From Pantoea sp. Eser (GTDB lineage: Bacteria > Pseudomonadota > Gammaproteobacteria > Enterobacterales > Enterobacteriaceae), in the NCBI GenBank assembly GCA_009830035.1, contig SZZY01000006.1:186001-250000 (forward strand): 64,000 bases of DNA, read 5' to 3'. Both the position numbers and the translations under genes were made by a program. Shown piece by piece: positions 6,937-15,940 of this stretch (position 1 is its first letter; every line of letters starts with the position of its first letter). The notes under the pieces were generated by a model. That model was given only the letters and a program-made list of their open reading frames with translations, was not told the DNA's origin and searched no databases.

Positions 6937-9296
6937 TCAGAAATCGACGTTAACGCCTAACTGGAAAGTACGGCCCGGCATCACCGCCAGCGCCTGATCG
7001 TTGCGTTCCTGCTGGGTGGCACTGGTCAGTTCACGGCTGCTGAGGTAATCCCAGTATTTACGATCGGTGATATTATACAGCCCACCGCTCAGCCTGACCT
7101 GTGGCGTTACCCGCCAGTAAGCCGTCATGTCCACCATGCCGTAACCGGGCACCCGCATTATAGTCGGTGCTGGACTCTGTCAGGCTGCCGCCGCTGTTGG
7201 CATAGCTGTTACGGTTGGTGGCGCTGGCCTGTCTGCCTTTGACAAAGGTGGCGGTGACGGCCGCGCCATAGCCGCGCGCCTCGTCATCCCAGGCCAGTCC
7301 GACAATCGCTTTCATCGGGGCCACGCTCTCCAGGTCGATATAGCGGTCGCCGAGGTCCACCCCCTGGGTGTAGCCAAACGCCAGCCTGGCGCTCAGGCCA
7401 TCCAGCTGCCGGAACCAGCTTCCGACGTTCACTTTGCTGCTGATTTCCGCGCCGTAGATATAAGCCTTGTCGCGGTTCTCCGCCTGGTAAGTGGTGTAGA
7501 TGTTGCTGGGGACATTAACGAACTTACCCGGATTTGCCGCGCGGCTGTAGCGAGTAAAGGCGATAAAGTTTTTGTAGTCGTTATAAAACGCCGCGGCATT
7601 AACCGTAATGCCCTCGGTCATCTGGCCTTTCACGCCCCACTCATAGTTATTGCTGGTCTCGGTTTTTAAATCCGGGTTGCCAATCAGCGCGTACTGCGCG
7701 GTGCCGGCATAGCTGGAGCCGAGGTTCCATGAGCCATACAGCTGGCTATCATTAGGGAACTGCGCACCGCGGGTATATTGCAGATAGGTCACCAGGCCAG
7801 GCGTGAGATCGTACCGGAAAGCGATCGACGGTAACACCTGCGTATCGGTGTTGGCCGAACCGTACAGCACAGAAACTTCACTGGCATCGAGTACTCTGCT
7901 GTTGGTGGTCAGCGTTGATATCACGCGGTTTGGTGTTCTGGTATGCCACCCGCACGCCGGGGATCACCGCCGCTTTATGTCCGTCAGCATCAAAATTGAT
8001 TTTGTCCTGCAGGTAGCCGCCCAGCGTATAGCTGCGGCTATTGGCCTGCGGCTGCATGATGACACTATAAACACTGGGGGGCCGGGGACTGACGGAACGG
8101 CCGCTCGGTATCCACCCGCCGCGCATTCAGCCCGCCACTCAGCTCATGTCACCCAAAGTTTTGGTCGCCCGGGTGTCGATACCGTAGGTGTCACTGTTGT
8201 AATCGGAATAGACGTTTTGCCAAGCGGTGGCGCCTGACGGCATCAGGGTATTGTCGTGCGCCTCAGTTTGTCGCCAGTAAATACGGCTGGTCAGGCTGTC
8301 GATGATGTCATTGTAAGGCGTGTATTCATGAGCAAAGCTGATGCCCCAGAGGCGCGTATCGCTCTGCTGCTGCGCGGTGCCCCAGACCGTATTGCCTGAG
8401 GTATCCCAGCTGTCGTAATGGCTGTGATTGGTTTTTTGGTAGTAGTCGACGGTGGCGCTCAGCTGATGCGCATCGTTAGGCTGCCAAATACCGGAGCTCA
8501 TAAAGGCATCGGAGTGCCAGTTAGCAGGATACGCATCCAGGGTGTCGCTGTTATTGCGGGTTTGCTGGCCGTCGCGACGGCTGTAGACAAAGATACCGCG
8601 CAACTCATCGTCGCCTGCCGCGGCGGTGAGGCCGTTATGCCAGCTGCGGTTAGAAGAATCATAGTCGCTCTGGTAGCCGAAATAGGTCGGTTTTCCAAGC
8701 GCAGGTAATCGTCGAGGGATTTGTTGCGGAACGAGACATTGCCGCCAATCGAGGTGTTGGGCTGATCAACCGCAGTGGCGCCCTTTTCAATGTCGATGCG
8801 GCCAAACAGATAAGGGTCGATGTAGTCACGGCCAATACCGAAACTGTCCAGCCCGGCACGCCCGACTTAACTGCGACCGGTTGCCTGGGGTAACGGGATG
8901 CCATCCACGTCCAGCCCGACGCGGTTACTTTCCAGCCCGCGGAATGTTGTAGCCGGTATAGCCCGCCCGATCGAAGCCACTCTTGCCGGCAGACGATCCC
9001 CCCTGCGCGCCGGTGGTGCTGATCAGCGGTTCATAACGCATGATTGAGCCAAAATCGGTGGCACCGCGCTGTTGCAGATCGGCTGCCGACAGGCTGGTTT
9101 TGCTGCCTGCCGTTTTTTTGATTTCGGGCGCCGTGACCGTAATTACCGCTTCGGCCTGGCTTTGGCTGTAATCGGTGCGCGCCAGCGGAGCAGATTCCCT
9201 CCCGGCGGCATAACTGCAGGTGGCGTGGATGGCAGAGGCGAGTAACGCCAGTTTACACAGACGCTGTTGCGTCAATCCCTGAAAAAATAATGACAT
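6937..9296 (-). pseudogene. hemR: TonB-dependent outer-membrane heme receptor, multiple frameshifts
   Basis: First gene of the heme operon. From the ATG at 9296 a signal peptide (MSLFFQGLTQQRLCKLALLA) leads to a plug domain (ATDFGSIMRYEPLIS, about 9090-9000) and then barrel segments in changing frames: GGNVSFRNKSLDDYLRL (8760-8690), RDGQQTRNNSDTLDAYPANW (8580-8510), YDLTPGLVTYLQYTRGAQFP (near 7790), and the terminal GRTFQLGVNVDF ending in Phe, as outer-membrane barrels do. At least five frame changes are needed (near 8945, 8865, 8680-8600, 8145, 7925 and 7150). The length, about 785 codons, is normal. Energy would come from TonB-ExbBD, which is also broken in this window. Confidence 0.85.
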
Positions 9297-9427
9297 GGGC
9301 GCGAATTGCCTGATTACCTGTTAGTATTCGCTCACTTGCTTGCTGGCGTCATCAAGACGGCTCTGTGCAAAAGCCGTAAAAACCGGACTTATTTCTGACT
9401 GTAAATTATGATCTGGAGTTCAATGCA

Positions 9428-9446
9428 ATTGCTAATCATTAGCAAT
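9428..9446. promoter_or_regulatory. Fur-box-like 19-bp palindrome
   Basis: ATTGCTAATCATTAGCAAT is a perfect 9-1-9 inverted repeat and resembles the Fur consensus GATAATGATAATCATTATC. It lies 132 bp upstream of hemR and 89 bp upstream of the divergent CxxC gene, and would make iron-replete Fur repress one or both. Confidence 0.75.
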
Positions 9447-9534
9447 CTTATTTACATTTAACTCTATTTTGCAGCGCACAGTTTGTTAACTACAACTAAA
9501 CGGTAATTTATCAATACGTTAAAGGAATAGAGTT

Positions 9535-9831
9535 ATGGCACAAAAACCTGTGGTCGTTATCCACTACTGTATGCAATGCAACTGGCTGATGCGTTCAGCG
9601 TGGATGGCACAGGAACTCCTGCACACCTTCGCTGACGATCTGGCGGAAGTGACGCTGAGGCCGGGCACCGGGAGTATCTTCGAGATTACCCTTGATGAAC
9701 ATCTGCTGTGGGAGCGTAAACGGGACGGTGGCTTTCCTGACGCCACCAGCCTGAAGCAGCGGGTGCGTGACACCTGTTTCCCGGATCGTACGCTGGGTCA
9801 CATTGATAAGCACAAACCTGAAGTGAGCTAG
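9535..9831 (+). CDS. SelT/SelW/SelH-family CxxC protein (Rdx-type, thioredoxin-like)
   Basis: 98 residues. MAQKPVVVIHYCMQCNWLMR carries a CxxC (Cys12, Cys15) at the end of the first strand, as in bacterial SelW-like Rdx proteins where vertebrates have CxxU. The central TLRPGTGSIFEITLDEHLLW matches the family pattern of G-G-FEI followed by a short strand. Such proteins are presumed redox proteins of the cytoplasm; the bacterial substrate is not known. An AAAGGAA RBS stands 7 bp before the ATG. The gene ends with TAG, showing TAG works as a terminator here. It is divergent from the heme operon and shares the Fur-box region, so iron control is possible. Intact. Confidence 0.8.
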   Translation: MAQKPVVVIHYCMQCNWLMRSAWMAQELLHTFADDLAEVTLRPGTGSIFEITLDEHLLWERKRDGGFPDATSLKQRVRDTCFPDRTLGHIDKHKPEVS

Positions 9832-9864
9832 GTCGCCGGCTGGCTACCCGCAAAAGGGGAAAGG

Positions 9865-10401
9865 TCAGCTACGGGTAATTTTTTCTGCCGCGTCCTGCAG
9901 CGCCGCGATCAGCGTCTGCAGCGCGGCCTCAGAGATATCCTGCTGCGCCAGTCGCGTATTGAGCGCCATTTTCAGTTCGTGAATCGCCTGTTCAACCGCA
10001 GGAATACTGCGGTTATTGACCAGAATAGCCAGTGACGATAAACGCCCGATCAGGCTGGCAATCTGGTCGCGGTTGGCGGCCAGCAGCGTCTCGCCAGCGT
10101 CGGTCAGCCGGTAGGCTTTGCGGGTGGCCTGCGCGTCCACCACCTCAATCGCCTCCATCTCTTCCAGCAGCGTCAGATTGGGATAAATGATGCCCGGACT
10201 GGGCGAATACTCCCCTTTCGACAACTCCTCCACCGACTTGATCAGCTCATAGCCGTGCGCGGCATTCTGCGCAAGAAAATGGAGCATCAGCAGACGAATA
10301 TCACTCGCCTCCAGCATTTTTTCCCGCCGCTTACGCCGGCTGCCGCAACCGCCTGCGCGCGTGGGTTGATCGCCAGATGAAGATGCTAAATGGTCTTTCA
10401 T
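9865..10401 (-). CDS. yqjI: PadR-family metal-responsive repressor YqjI
   Basis: I place the start at the ATG 10401 (MKDHLASSSGDQPTRAGGCG), 178 residues. A GTG at 10446 would be in frame but sits in the end of yqjH. A PadR winged helix-turn-helix is clear (LEASDIRLLMLHFLAQNAAHGYELIKSVEE, then SPSPGIIYPNLTLLEE), and the C-terminal DISEAALQTLIAALQDAAEKIT matches E. coli YqjI. YqjI is a nickel-responsive repressor of yqjH in E. coli; the His/Cys-rich metal tail of the E. coli protein (about 50 residues) is here reduced to a short basic segment with one Cys, so metal sensing may differ. In E. coli the genes are divergent; here yqjI follows yqjH in the same direction. Confidence 0.75.
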   Translation of the reverse strand: MKDHLASSSGDQPTRAGGCGSRRKRREKMLEASDIRLLMLHFLAQNAAHGYELIKSVEELSKGEYSPSPGIIYPNLTLLEEMEAIEVVDAQATRKAYRLTDAGETLLAANRDQIASLIGRLSSLAILVNNRSIPAVEQAIHELKMALNTRLAQQDISEAALQTLIAALQDAAEKITRS

Positions 10402-10446
10402 TGCCTGCCCGGGGAGAAGAAAAGGAGATTGATGGTAGACCGCCAC

Positions 10447-11160
10447 CTAGCAAAATTCAACCAGCGCTTTAACAAACTCGCCTTCGCCGGTGAGCCAGAT
10501 GAAGTAATCTTCAGACGGCATTGCCAGCCGATCGGTTAGCTGGCTGAGCTGGGCGATTTGCATCTGGCCGCTGCCGAGCCAGTTCAGATTAACGCCCGCC
10601 GTATCGGTTAAATAATCACGGCCGGTGGCCTTATCGTAATAGGCGAACAGGTGCAGATCCGACCCGGCAATATCACGCTGACGGCGCGCAAAAGCAGGCA
10701 GGCCGGTTTCATCGCAAACATAAAGCTGGAACGCGTAATCGGTCGGTACGATCAGCGAACCGCGCGGGCCGCCGACAATCAGACTGTCGCCGATCTGCGC
10801 CTGGCTCGCCCAGTCGCTGGCGACGCCCTGCTGATGAATATAGAAATCGAGCGTCAGCGACGATATGCCATCAAAGGCCAGCGGCGTGCAGTCACGGGCC
10901 GCCGGACGCAAACCGTCTGGCCAGACAATCCCCTGGTCAGTTATCTGCGGCAGTACCGGCGTTTCACCGGCGGTGGCGGGAAAGAAGACCTTAATGTGGT
11001 CGTCAAAGCCCGGCGAAGTAAAGCCCGCCAGATCGCTGCCGCTGAATTCAATGCGCCAGAAGTTACCGGCAATGTTAGTTTTACTCGCCACCTGAATATG
11101 ACGAAAGCGCAGTTCGTTACGGACGCGCTGAGGAAGGCGATCAGAGTTAGGGTTTGGCAA
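10447..11160 (-). CDS. yqjH: Siderophore-interacting FAD protein / ferric reductase YqjH, apparently shortened at its C-terminus
   Basis: 237 residues. NADPH-dependent ferric-siderophore reductase of the SIP family; the cytoplasmic enzyme releases iron from siderophores. The FAD-binding barrel (FWRIEFSGSDLAGFTSPGFDDHIKVFFP) and the flavin motif RD-TPL (here RDCTPLAFD, normally Y in place of C) are visible, followed by the NAD-binding part (GDSLIVGGPRGSLIVP, YVCDETGLPAFARR). The frame ends at TAG (10447-10449) after GEGEFVKALVEFC. SIP proteins usually carry about 20 further residues, and the frame stays open past the TAG, so this may be a premature amber codon. The changed Tyr in RDYTPL is a second odd point. 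Confidence 0.75.
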   Translation of the reverse strand: MPNPNSDRLPQRVRNELRFRHIQVASKTNIAGNFWRIEFSGSDLAGFTSPGFDDHIKVFFPATAGETPVLPQITDQGIVWPDGLRPAARDCTPLAFDGISSLTLDFYIHQQGVASDWASQAQIGDSLIVGGPRGSLIVPTDYAFQLYVCDETGLPAFARRQRDIAGSDLHLFAYYDKATGRDYLTDTAGVNLNWLGSGQMQIAQLSQLTDRLAMPSEDYFIWLTGEGEFVKALVEFC

Positions 11161-11185
11161 AAGATCTCTCCTGAAACGGTGTGAA

Positions 11186-11478
11186 TGCCCGTCACGTCAG
11201 GGCATCAGCTAAATCATGGAATCAAAATCATTCTCATCTGATTGGCTAAGGTTAGCTATGATATATCTTCAACACAGTGACGAAAAATGCGATAGGCCGT
11301 GATTAAGATATATTTTATCTGCGCATCTGATGCGACGTCAGGTGGTGATACCTAGATTGAAAAGGCCGGTCAGCTACAAATGGCAAGCGATAGCGGAGAG
11401 TCAGCATCAGGTGCAGATCAGCGAAGGCAGGAGAAGCAAACAGAACTGATAGCCAGTCGGTAGCCCTGTTGGCAGGAG
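11186..11478. promoter_or_regulatory. yqjH upstream region with a 9-bp inverted repeat
   Basis: Nearly 300 bp without a gene. ATATATCTT (11261-11269) is inverted as AAGATATAT (11305-11313), the centres 44 bp (about four helical turns) apart. E. coli YqjI binds inverted repeats upstream of yqjH, so these are candidate YqjI operators. No coding sequence is seen between 11330 and 11478. Confidence 0.45.
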
Positions 11479-11690
11479 GTGATATCGGCTGGAAGTGATG
11501 TCACCGTCACAGCAGGTGACAGGCGCGTTTTTCTGCCGGTAATACCCCGCCGCGCCTTTGAACGGGCGGCCTCTCGATTACCGGCAGAACGATTACAGCG
11601 TGTCGTTAAATCCGGATGCGGCAGGATTATTTGGGTGTGCTGCGGCAGCTGGCCGTCGCCCAGAATTTCGTGCTGAAAGATCTGTGAATG
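11479..11690 (+). other. Unassigned remnant upstream of the oxidoreductase fragment
   Basis: The plus strand has short open stretches in two frames, for example DYLGVLRQLAVAQNFVLKDL ending in a stop near 11687. This looks like the C-terminal end of some protein, but I cannot name the family. It may be part of a deletion junction that also removed the front of the next gene. Confidence 0.25.
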
Positions 11691-11699
11691 CGGGTGCAG

Positions 11700-12135
11700 C
11701 CCGGCGGGTGGCGAAAACTATGCCGCCAGTATCGCTCCGGCGCTGGAACACCATGCCTTCATTGGCGCGGCGGGCGAAGGCCGAATCGCCTCTGCGGCAC
11801 GCCAGGATTATGCCGATGCGGCAGCGGAAGTGCTGACCCGGGATAATCAGGCGGGCAAAGTGTATGAACTGGCCGGTGACGACAGCTACACCCTGGCGCA
11901 GTTTGCTGCTGAGAGCGGTGAGAAGGTGGATTACGTCAATTTGTCTCAGCAGGAGTTTGCCTCGGCTCTCAAAGCGGCGGGATTACCTGAGGGTCTGGCA
12001 GAGATGCTGGCCGACTCGGATGCAGGCGCAGAGCAAGGCGGGCTGTTTGATGACTCCCACCAACTGAGCCAGCTAATCGGGCATACGACTACGCCTTATC
12101 AGGATGTGATTGGCGCAGCACTGGCACAGCGCTAA
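11700..12135 (+). pseudogene. NmrA-type NAD(P)H quinone oxidoreductase (YtfG/QorB-like), N-terminus missing
   Basis: The C-terminal half of a YtfG-like SDR protein: ENYAASIAPALEHHAFIGAA and GEGRIASAARQDYADAAAE (in one frame from about 11712), then VLTRDNQAGKVYELAGDDSY to VIGAALAQR. A small deletion seems to lie at FAAESGEKVDY, where YtfG has several residues more. The N-terminal Rossmann motif GATGQLG expected about 450 bp upstream is absent. YtfG reduces quinones with NADPH in E. coli. A hairpin terminator follows the stop at 12135. Confidence 0.75.
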
Positions 12136-12149
12136 GCCGCTATCCACCC

Positions 12150-12174
12150 GGCGGGCAGCATTTGCCCGCCCTTT
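12150..12174 (+). terminator. Rho-independent terminator
   Basis: GGCGGGCA (12150-12157), loop, TGCCCGCC (12163-12170), followed by TTTT. Lies 15 bp after the stop of the YtfG-like remnant. Confidence 0.85.
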
Positions 12175-12503
12175 TCGTCCGGCTGAGGCGCGTTTTCATG
12201 CCATTCTGGCGTTGCGTATGCCATCTTTATGCACCCAATTTCCCGCCACGCTTATCTTACAAATTGTAAATAAACGCCGGTTTTCTTCAGGCAAAATCTT
12301 TTTCTTTTGCTGACTAAGAGATTCGTCTGAAATGCGTTTTTTGTGAACAATGGCATATTTGGTTGAATTGTCTGGAATTTATCCAAAAACGTCGATTAAT
12401 AGACAATTTTTATTACGTTCATAGATATTCTGCATTGTTGTACCGCAGCATCAGAGGGCTATAATTTGTCCTTTGTGCAACCCCGACCGCTCAGGAGGCC
12501 GCT
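12175..12503. promoter_or_regulatory. treF upstream region
   Basis: About 330 bp without a gene, AT-rich from 12240. It should hold the treF promoter. The strong Shine-Dalgarno AGGAGG at 12493-12498 fixes the translation start region. I see no clear operator. Confidence 0.5.
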
Positions 12504-14162
12504 ATTAATACTTATCCCCAGCAAATAAATGCACTTGAAGAGGTTCGTGCCGGGGCGGAAGTTGAGTATCAATACGATCCCCATGAACTGAAACTGGATC
12601 GCATGCAGGATTCTGAACCGGAGCCAGAGCTGATTGAAGGCTTATCGGCTCCGGACGCGCTCACCCCTGCCGATCGTTATCTGGAACTGTTTGAACACGT
12701 TCAGATGTCGCGCATTTTCGAGGATAGCAAAACCTTTCCCGACTGCTCGCCAAAATACGATCCGCTGGATGTGCTGATGCGCTATCGTCGACAGAAACGC
12801 AGCAGTGATTTCGACCTGTCGCGTTTTGTCGCCGATCACTTTTATCTGCCTGGCGTAAATGAAAGCTTTTATGTCTCCAACCCGGATAAAACGCTGAACG
12901 AGCATATTGATGACCTGTGGCCGGTTCTGACCAAAATGCCGCAGCAACATATGCCGCACTCTTCTCTGCTGCCGCTGCCGAAACCCTACGTGGTGCCAGG
13001 CGGACGCTTTGGCGAGACCTACTACTGGGACTCCTACTTCACCATGCTCGGCCTCGCCGAGTCAGGTCGTGACGACCTGCTGCGTCATATGGCGGATAAC
13101 TTCGCCTGGCTGATTGATAATTACGGCCATGTGCCAAACGGTAACCGCACCTATTACCTCAGCCGCTCTCAGCCGCCGGTATTTGCGCTGATGGTCGAGC
13201 TGTTTGAAGAGGATGGCGTACGCGGTGCCAAGCGTTATCAGGAACAGCTGATGAAGGAGTATCAGTTCTGGATGGACGGTGCCGGTTCACTGATGCCGAA
13301 CCAGGCCTATCGCCACGTGGTGCGGATGCCGAACGGTTCGCTGCTGAACCGCTACTGGGATGACCGCGATACGCCACGCGACGAATCGTGGATCGAGGAT
13401 GTGGAAACAGCACGCCAGTCTAAGCGTCCGGCGAGCGAAGTTTATCGCGACCTGCGTGCCGGTGCGGCATCCGGCTGGGACTACTCGTCACGCTGGCTGC
13501 GTAACCCGAAACGCCTGTCGAGCATCCGGACAACTCAGTTTATCCCGATCGACCTTAATGCGTTTATCTACAAGCTTGAGCTGATGATTGCGACACTGTC
13601 GCACGCCAAAGGCGAAGAGCTGACGGCGCTGGCCTGGCAGAAAAAAGCCGAGGCGCGTAAACACGCAATCACCCGCTATCTGTGGGACAGCACTTCCGGG
13701 GTGTTCCGCGACTATGACTGGCGTCGTGAGCGCTTCGGCGCGTTTACCGCCGCCGCAGTGGTTCCGCTGTTTGTCGGCTTAGCCACGCCGCATCAGGCGC
13801 ACCTCCAAGCGATTGCGCTGCGTCATCTGCTGCTGAGCAACGGCGGCCTGCTGACCTCAATTGTGGAAAGCGGCGAGCAGTGGGATAAACCCAACGGCTG
13901 GGCACCGATGCAGTGGATGGCGATTGTCGGGCTGAATAACTATGGCGAAGAGACGCTGGCGAGTGAAATCGCGGTGAACTGGCTAAATACGGTGAATAAT
14001 TTCTACCAGCTGCACCACAAACTGGTCGAGAAATATGACATCAGCGGCGATCGCGCCCGTCCTGGCGGCGGCGGCGAATATCCGTTGCAGGATGGCTTCA
14101 GCTGGACCAACGGCGTTACGCGTCGTCTGATGACGATGTATGGCCATCTGATGGCGTATTAA
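12504..14162 (+). CDS. treF: Cytoplasmic trehalase, apparent ATT start
   Basis: Hydrolyses trehalose to two glucoses in the cytoplasm (GH37). Both signatures are present: [15 protein letters not shown] from residue 165 and [10 protein letters not shown] from 459; the Gly-rich [14 protein letters not shown] lies near the end. The only in-frame ATG upstream of the homology is at 12603, but homology to E. coli TreF ([14 protein letters not shown]) begins before it. The frame stays open back to an ATT at 12504 that sits 6 bp after AGGAGG (12493-12498). Starting there gives 552 residues, close to E. coli TreF (549). Either ATT is used, or a lost ATG lowers expression, or it is a base error. Otherwise intact. 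TreF in E. coli is RpoS-dependent. Confidence 0.92.
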   Translation: MNTYPQQINALEEVRAGAEVEYQYDPHELKLDRMQDSEPEPELIEGLSAPDALTPADRYLELFEHVQMSRIFEDSKTFPDCSPKYDPLDVLMRYRRQKRSSDFDLSRFVADHFYLPGVNESFYVSNPDKTLNEHIDDLWPVLTKMPQQHMPHSSLLPLPKPYVVPGGRFGETYYWDSYFTMLGLAESGRDDLLRHMADNFAWLIDNYGHVPNGNRTYYLSRSQPPVFALMVELFEEDGVRGAKRYQEQLMKEYQFWMDGAGSLMPNQAYRHVVRMPNGSLLNRYWDDRDTPRDESWIEDVETARQSKRPASEVYRDLRAGAASGWDYSSRWLRNPKRLSSIRTTQFIPIDLNAFIYKLELMIATLSHAKGEELTALAWQKKAEARKHAITRYLWDSTSGVFRDYDWRRERFGAFTAAAVVPLFVGLATPHQAHLQAIALRHLLLSNGGLLTSIVESGEQWDKPNGWAPMQWMAIVGLNNYGEETLASEIAVNWLNTVNNFYQLHHKLVEKYDISGDRARPGGGGEYPLQDGFSWTNGVTRRLMTMYGHLMAY

Positions 14163-14230
14163 GTCAGTTGCAGGTAGAAAGGTTGAGCATCAGGCGACGA
14201 CACCGCTTTACCTGACAGCCAGCCACAAAA

Positions 14231-14255
14231 AAGCCGGGCATGCCCGGCTTCTTTT
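14231..14255. terminator. Bidirectional terminator between treF and yciE
   Basis: AAGCCGGGCA/TGCCCGGCTT (14231-14250) is a perfect stem with an A run before it and CTTTT after it. It serves the convergent treF and yciFE transcripts. Confidence 0.88.
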
Positions 14256-14266
14256 CGCGTTGAATA

Positions 14267-14773
14267 TTATTTCTTAGCTTCAACGCCAGGCTGTGCTGCA
14301 CGCTGCAGGAACTGCTGCGTTACCTCAGGCAGATGCTGAAGCAGCCACTCGGCCATCGCCACTTCCTGCTCACGAATCTCGGTCAGCACTCTGACGCCCT
14401 CGGCGTCACCGACCTGTTCAGCCGCGGCAATCAGGCCGGTATAGCTGGCGATCTCCGCATTTTCGAAGACATAGCCGCTGATTGCGCCTTTTACCACTTC
14501 ATCTGAATTGAACATGCCGCCTACCGCCTGGCCAGTCGCCGCCACTTTGCCCATCACATCTTTCATCACCGAATGATCAATGCCGTGGGTGTCGAGCAGC
14601 TGCTCCAGCAGCGTGAGCTGATGTTTGGTCTCTTCAAGATGCTGAGCCAGACGTTGTTCCAGCGCCGGATAGTGCTCCAGGCGGCCAGACATTTTGCTCA
14701 GCATGCTTTCAGCCTGTTTTTCCATCGCATGCGCATCGCGCAGCCAGTCATGATAATTTTCGATTGCAGTCAT
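14267..14773 (-). CDS. yciE: DUF892 ferritin-like stress protein YciE
   Basis: 168 residues, all-helical, of the YciE/YciF (DUF892) family. The opening MTAIENYHDWLRDAHAMEKQ and the helix LEQRLAQHLEETKHQLTLLE carry the Glu/His pairs (E-x6-H type) of the ferritin-like four-helix fold. Function is unproven; the family is induced by osmotic stress and RpoS. It follows yciF by 10 bp in the same direction and shares its transcript. Intact. There is an ACTCC Shine-Dalgarno complement just upstream of the start (14776-14780). Confidence 0.88.
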   Translation of the reverse strand: MTAIENYHDWLRDAHAMEKQAESMLSKMSGRLEHYPALEQRLAQHLEETKHQLTLLEQLLDTHGIDHSVMKDVMGKVAATGQAVGGMFNSDEVVKGAISGYVFENAEIASYTGLIAAAEQVGDAEGVRVLTEIREQEVAMAEWLLQHLPEVTQQFLQRAAQPGVEAKK

Positions 14774-14783
14774 TTGCTACTCC

Positions 14784-15266
14784 TTAAGACACAGTAATGG
14801 ATTCCGCCACCGAAGTGAGCTTCTCATCCGTCTGCTTCTCTTCATTCAGGGTCTGTTCCAGCAATTTTGCCGCCTGGGTGTAACCCAGTTTCAATGCCAG
14901 CGCATGCAGGGTGCCGTAGGTAGCAATTTCATAGTGCTCAACTTTTTGTGCCGCACCAATCAAGCCATGATCGCGCACTTCACCCTTCTCTACCGAATCA
15001 ATGATTTCCTGCGCTTCTTCAACCAGACCTTCAATCGCATGGCATTTCATTCGTTTGATTTTTACCTCTGGCGTGGCTTCCACTAACTCGTCCAGCCGTT
15101 CGATTTGGCCACTTGTCTCTTCAATATGCTGATTAAACGCAGCGATAAGTTTTTCATCACTGGCAGCGCGTGCCATTTTCGGCAATGCACGAGTTATCTG
15201 TTTCTCAGCGCTGTAAACATCAGACAAATCATGGATGAAAAGATCGTTTAGCGTTTTAATTGTCAT
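14784..15266 (-). CDS. yciF: DUF892 ferritin-like stress protein YciF
   Basis: 160 residues. MTIKTLNDLFIHDLSDVYSA.. with EKQITRALPKMA and later HIEETSGQIERLDEL and EHYEIATYGTLHALA: the two E-x2-3-H helices of the ferritin-like fold. In E. coli YciF is a dimer with a metal site and belongs to the RpoS regulon. Upstream is yciG with a terminator between them, so yciF likely has its own promoter in 15270-15600 as well. Intact. Confidence 0.9.
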   Translation of the reverse strand: MTIKTLNDLFIHDLSDVYSAEKQITRALPKMARAASDEKLIAAFNQHIEETSGQIERLDELVEATPEVKIKRMKCHAIEGLVEEAQEIIDSVEKGEVRDHGLIGAAQKVEHYEIATYGTLHALALKLGYTQAAKLLEQTLNEEKQTDEKLTSVAESITVS

Positions 15267-15611
15267 AAGATAGCCTCATTGATTGAAAAGTTGCGGTAAG
15301 TCAGAAATAACGCAACGCCAGTCGTATCGTTGACACCTAAAAATTCTAGCGGAGATTCTTTATATTGCACGCCGCATCGGTACGAATTTAAGCCAGAAGT
15401 GGCATGTAAAATGCACTTTTCTTTTGCAGCAATACGTTAGCGATCTAATGTTTTTTGTTATTACGGCTTCGCTAAAGCACAAAACCTGTACAAATAAAAT
15501 TCAACTTGTATAAATTCGATCCAATAAAAAACCATAGGAAAATCTAACCGGCGGTCTAATCTGTACAGCGCTTTATTAATCCGTACAACTTAAAAGCATA
15601 AGAAATAAAAA
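15267..15611. promoter_or_regulatory. yciF promoter region
   Basis: About 345 bp without a gene between the yciG terminator and yciF, AT-rich, with several TATAAA-like hexamers on the minus strand. The yciFE promoter is expected here; I cannot pick the -10 with certainty. Confidence 0.45.
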
Positions 15612-15638
15612 AACCGGAAGGGGTTAGCCCTTCCGGTT
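15612..15638 (-). terminator. Terminator downstream of yciG
   Basis: AACCGGAAGGG (15612-15622) pairs with CCCTTCCGGTT (15628-15638). On the minus strand the stem is followed by a U run (the A run at 15603-15611 of the plus strand). Confidence 0.85.
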
Positions 15639-15775
15639 CGGTCGACTATTCTGCCACCGCTATTGATTAAGCGCTGGCATAATGCTGGCAGTAATTATCA
15701 TGCAGGAGAATTAAATAGATTTAACATTGCCCAGCGAACTGATGGTAACTGCTGTTACAGCAGAGTTAAAGACGT

Positions 15776-15940
15776 TCAGCTCCGGCGACTTACTTTGCCT
15801 CCTTTCCGACCTGCCTCAATGGCGCGCTCGGGATCATTTTTAAAGTTACCGCCGCTTTTCTGGCCCCCTTTACGTCCCGCTTCAGCCGCACGCTCTCTGT
15901 CCGCAGCAAAATTTCCCGCTCCACCACGATATTGAGTCAT
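15776..15940 (-). CDS. yciG: KGG-repeat stress protein YciG
   Basis: 54 residues starting MTQYRGGAGNFAADRERAAE. It has the two GRKGG repeats of the KGG/stress-induced family (AGRKGGQKSGG and AGRKGGKVSRR) and the invariant GNFKNDPERA between them. E. coli YciG has the same layout with 59 residues; the C-terminus is a little shorter here. The protein is unstructured and induced by RpoS; in enterics it affects motility and stress survival, mechanism unknown. It heads the yciGFE group. It has AGGAA about 6 bp before the ATG. Confidence 0.92.
   Translation of the reverse strand: MTQYRGGAGNFAADRERAAEAGRKGGQKSGGNFKNDPERAIEAGRKGGKVSRRS

Noticed and set aside
12603..14162. treF starting at the first ATG
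   Set aside because: Conserved TreF N-terminal sequence precedes it, and the only strong Shine-Dalgarno is 105 bp upstream next to ATT.
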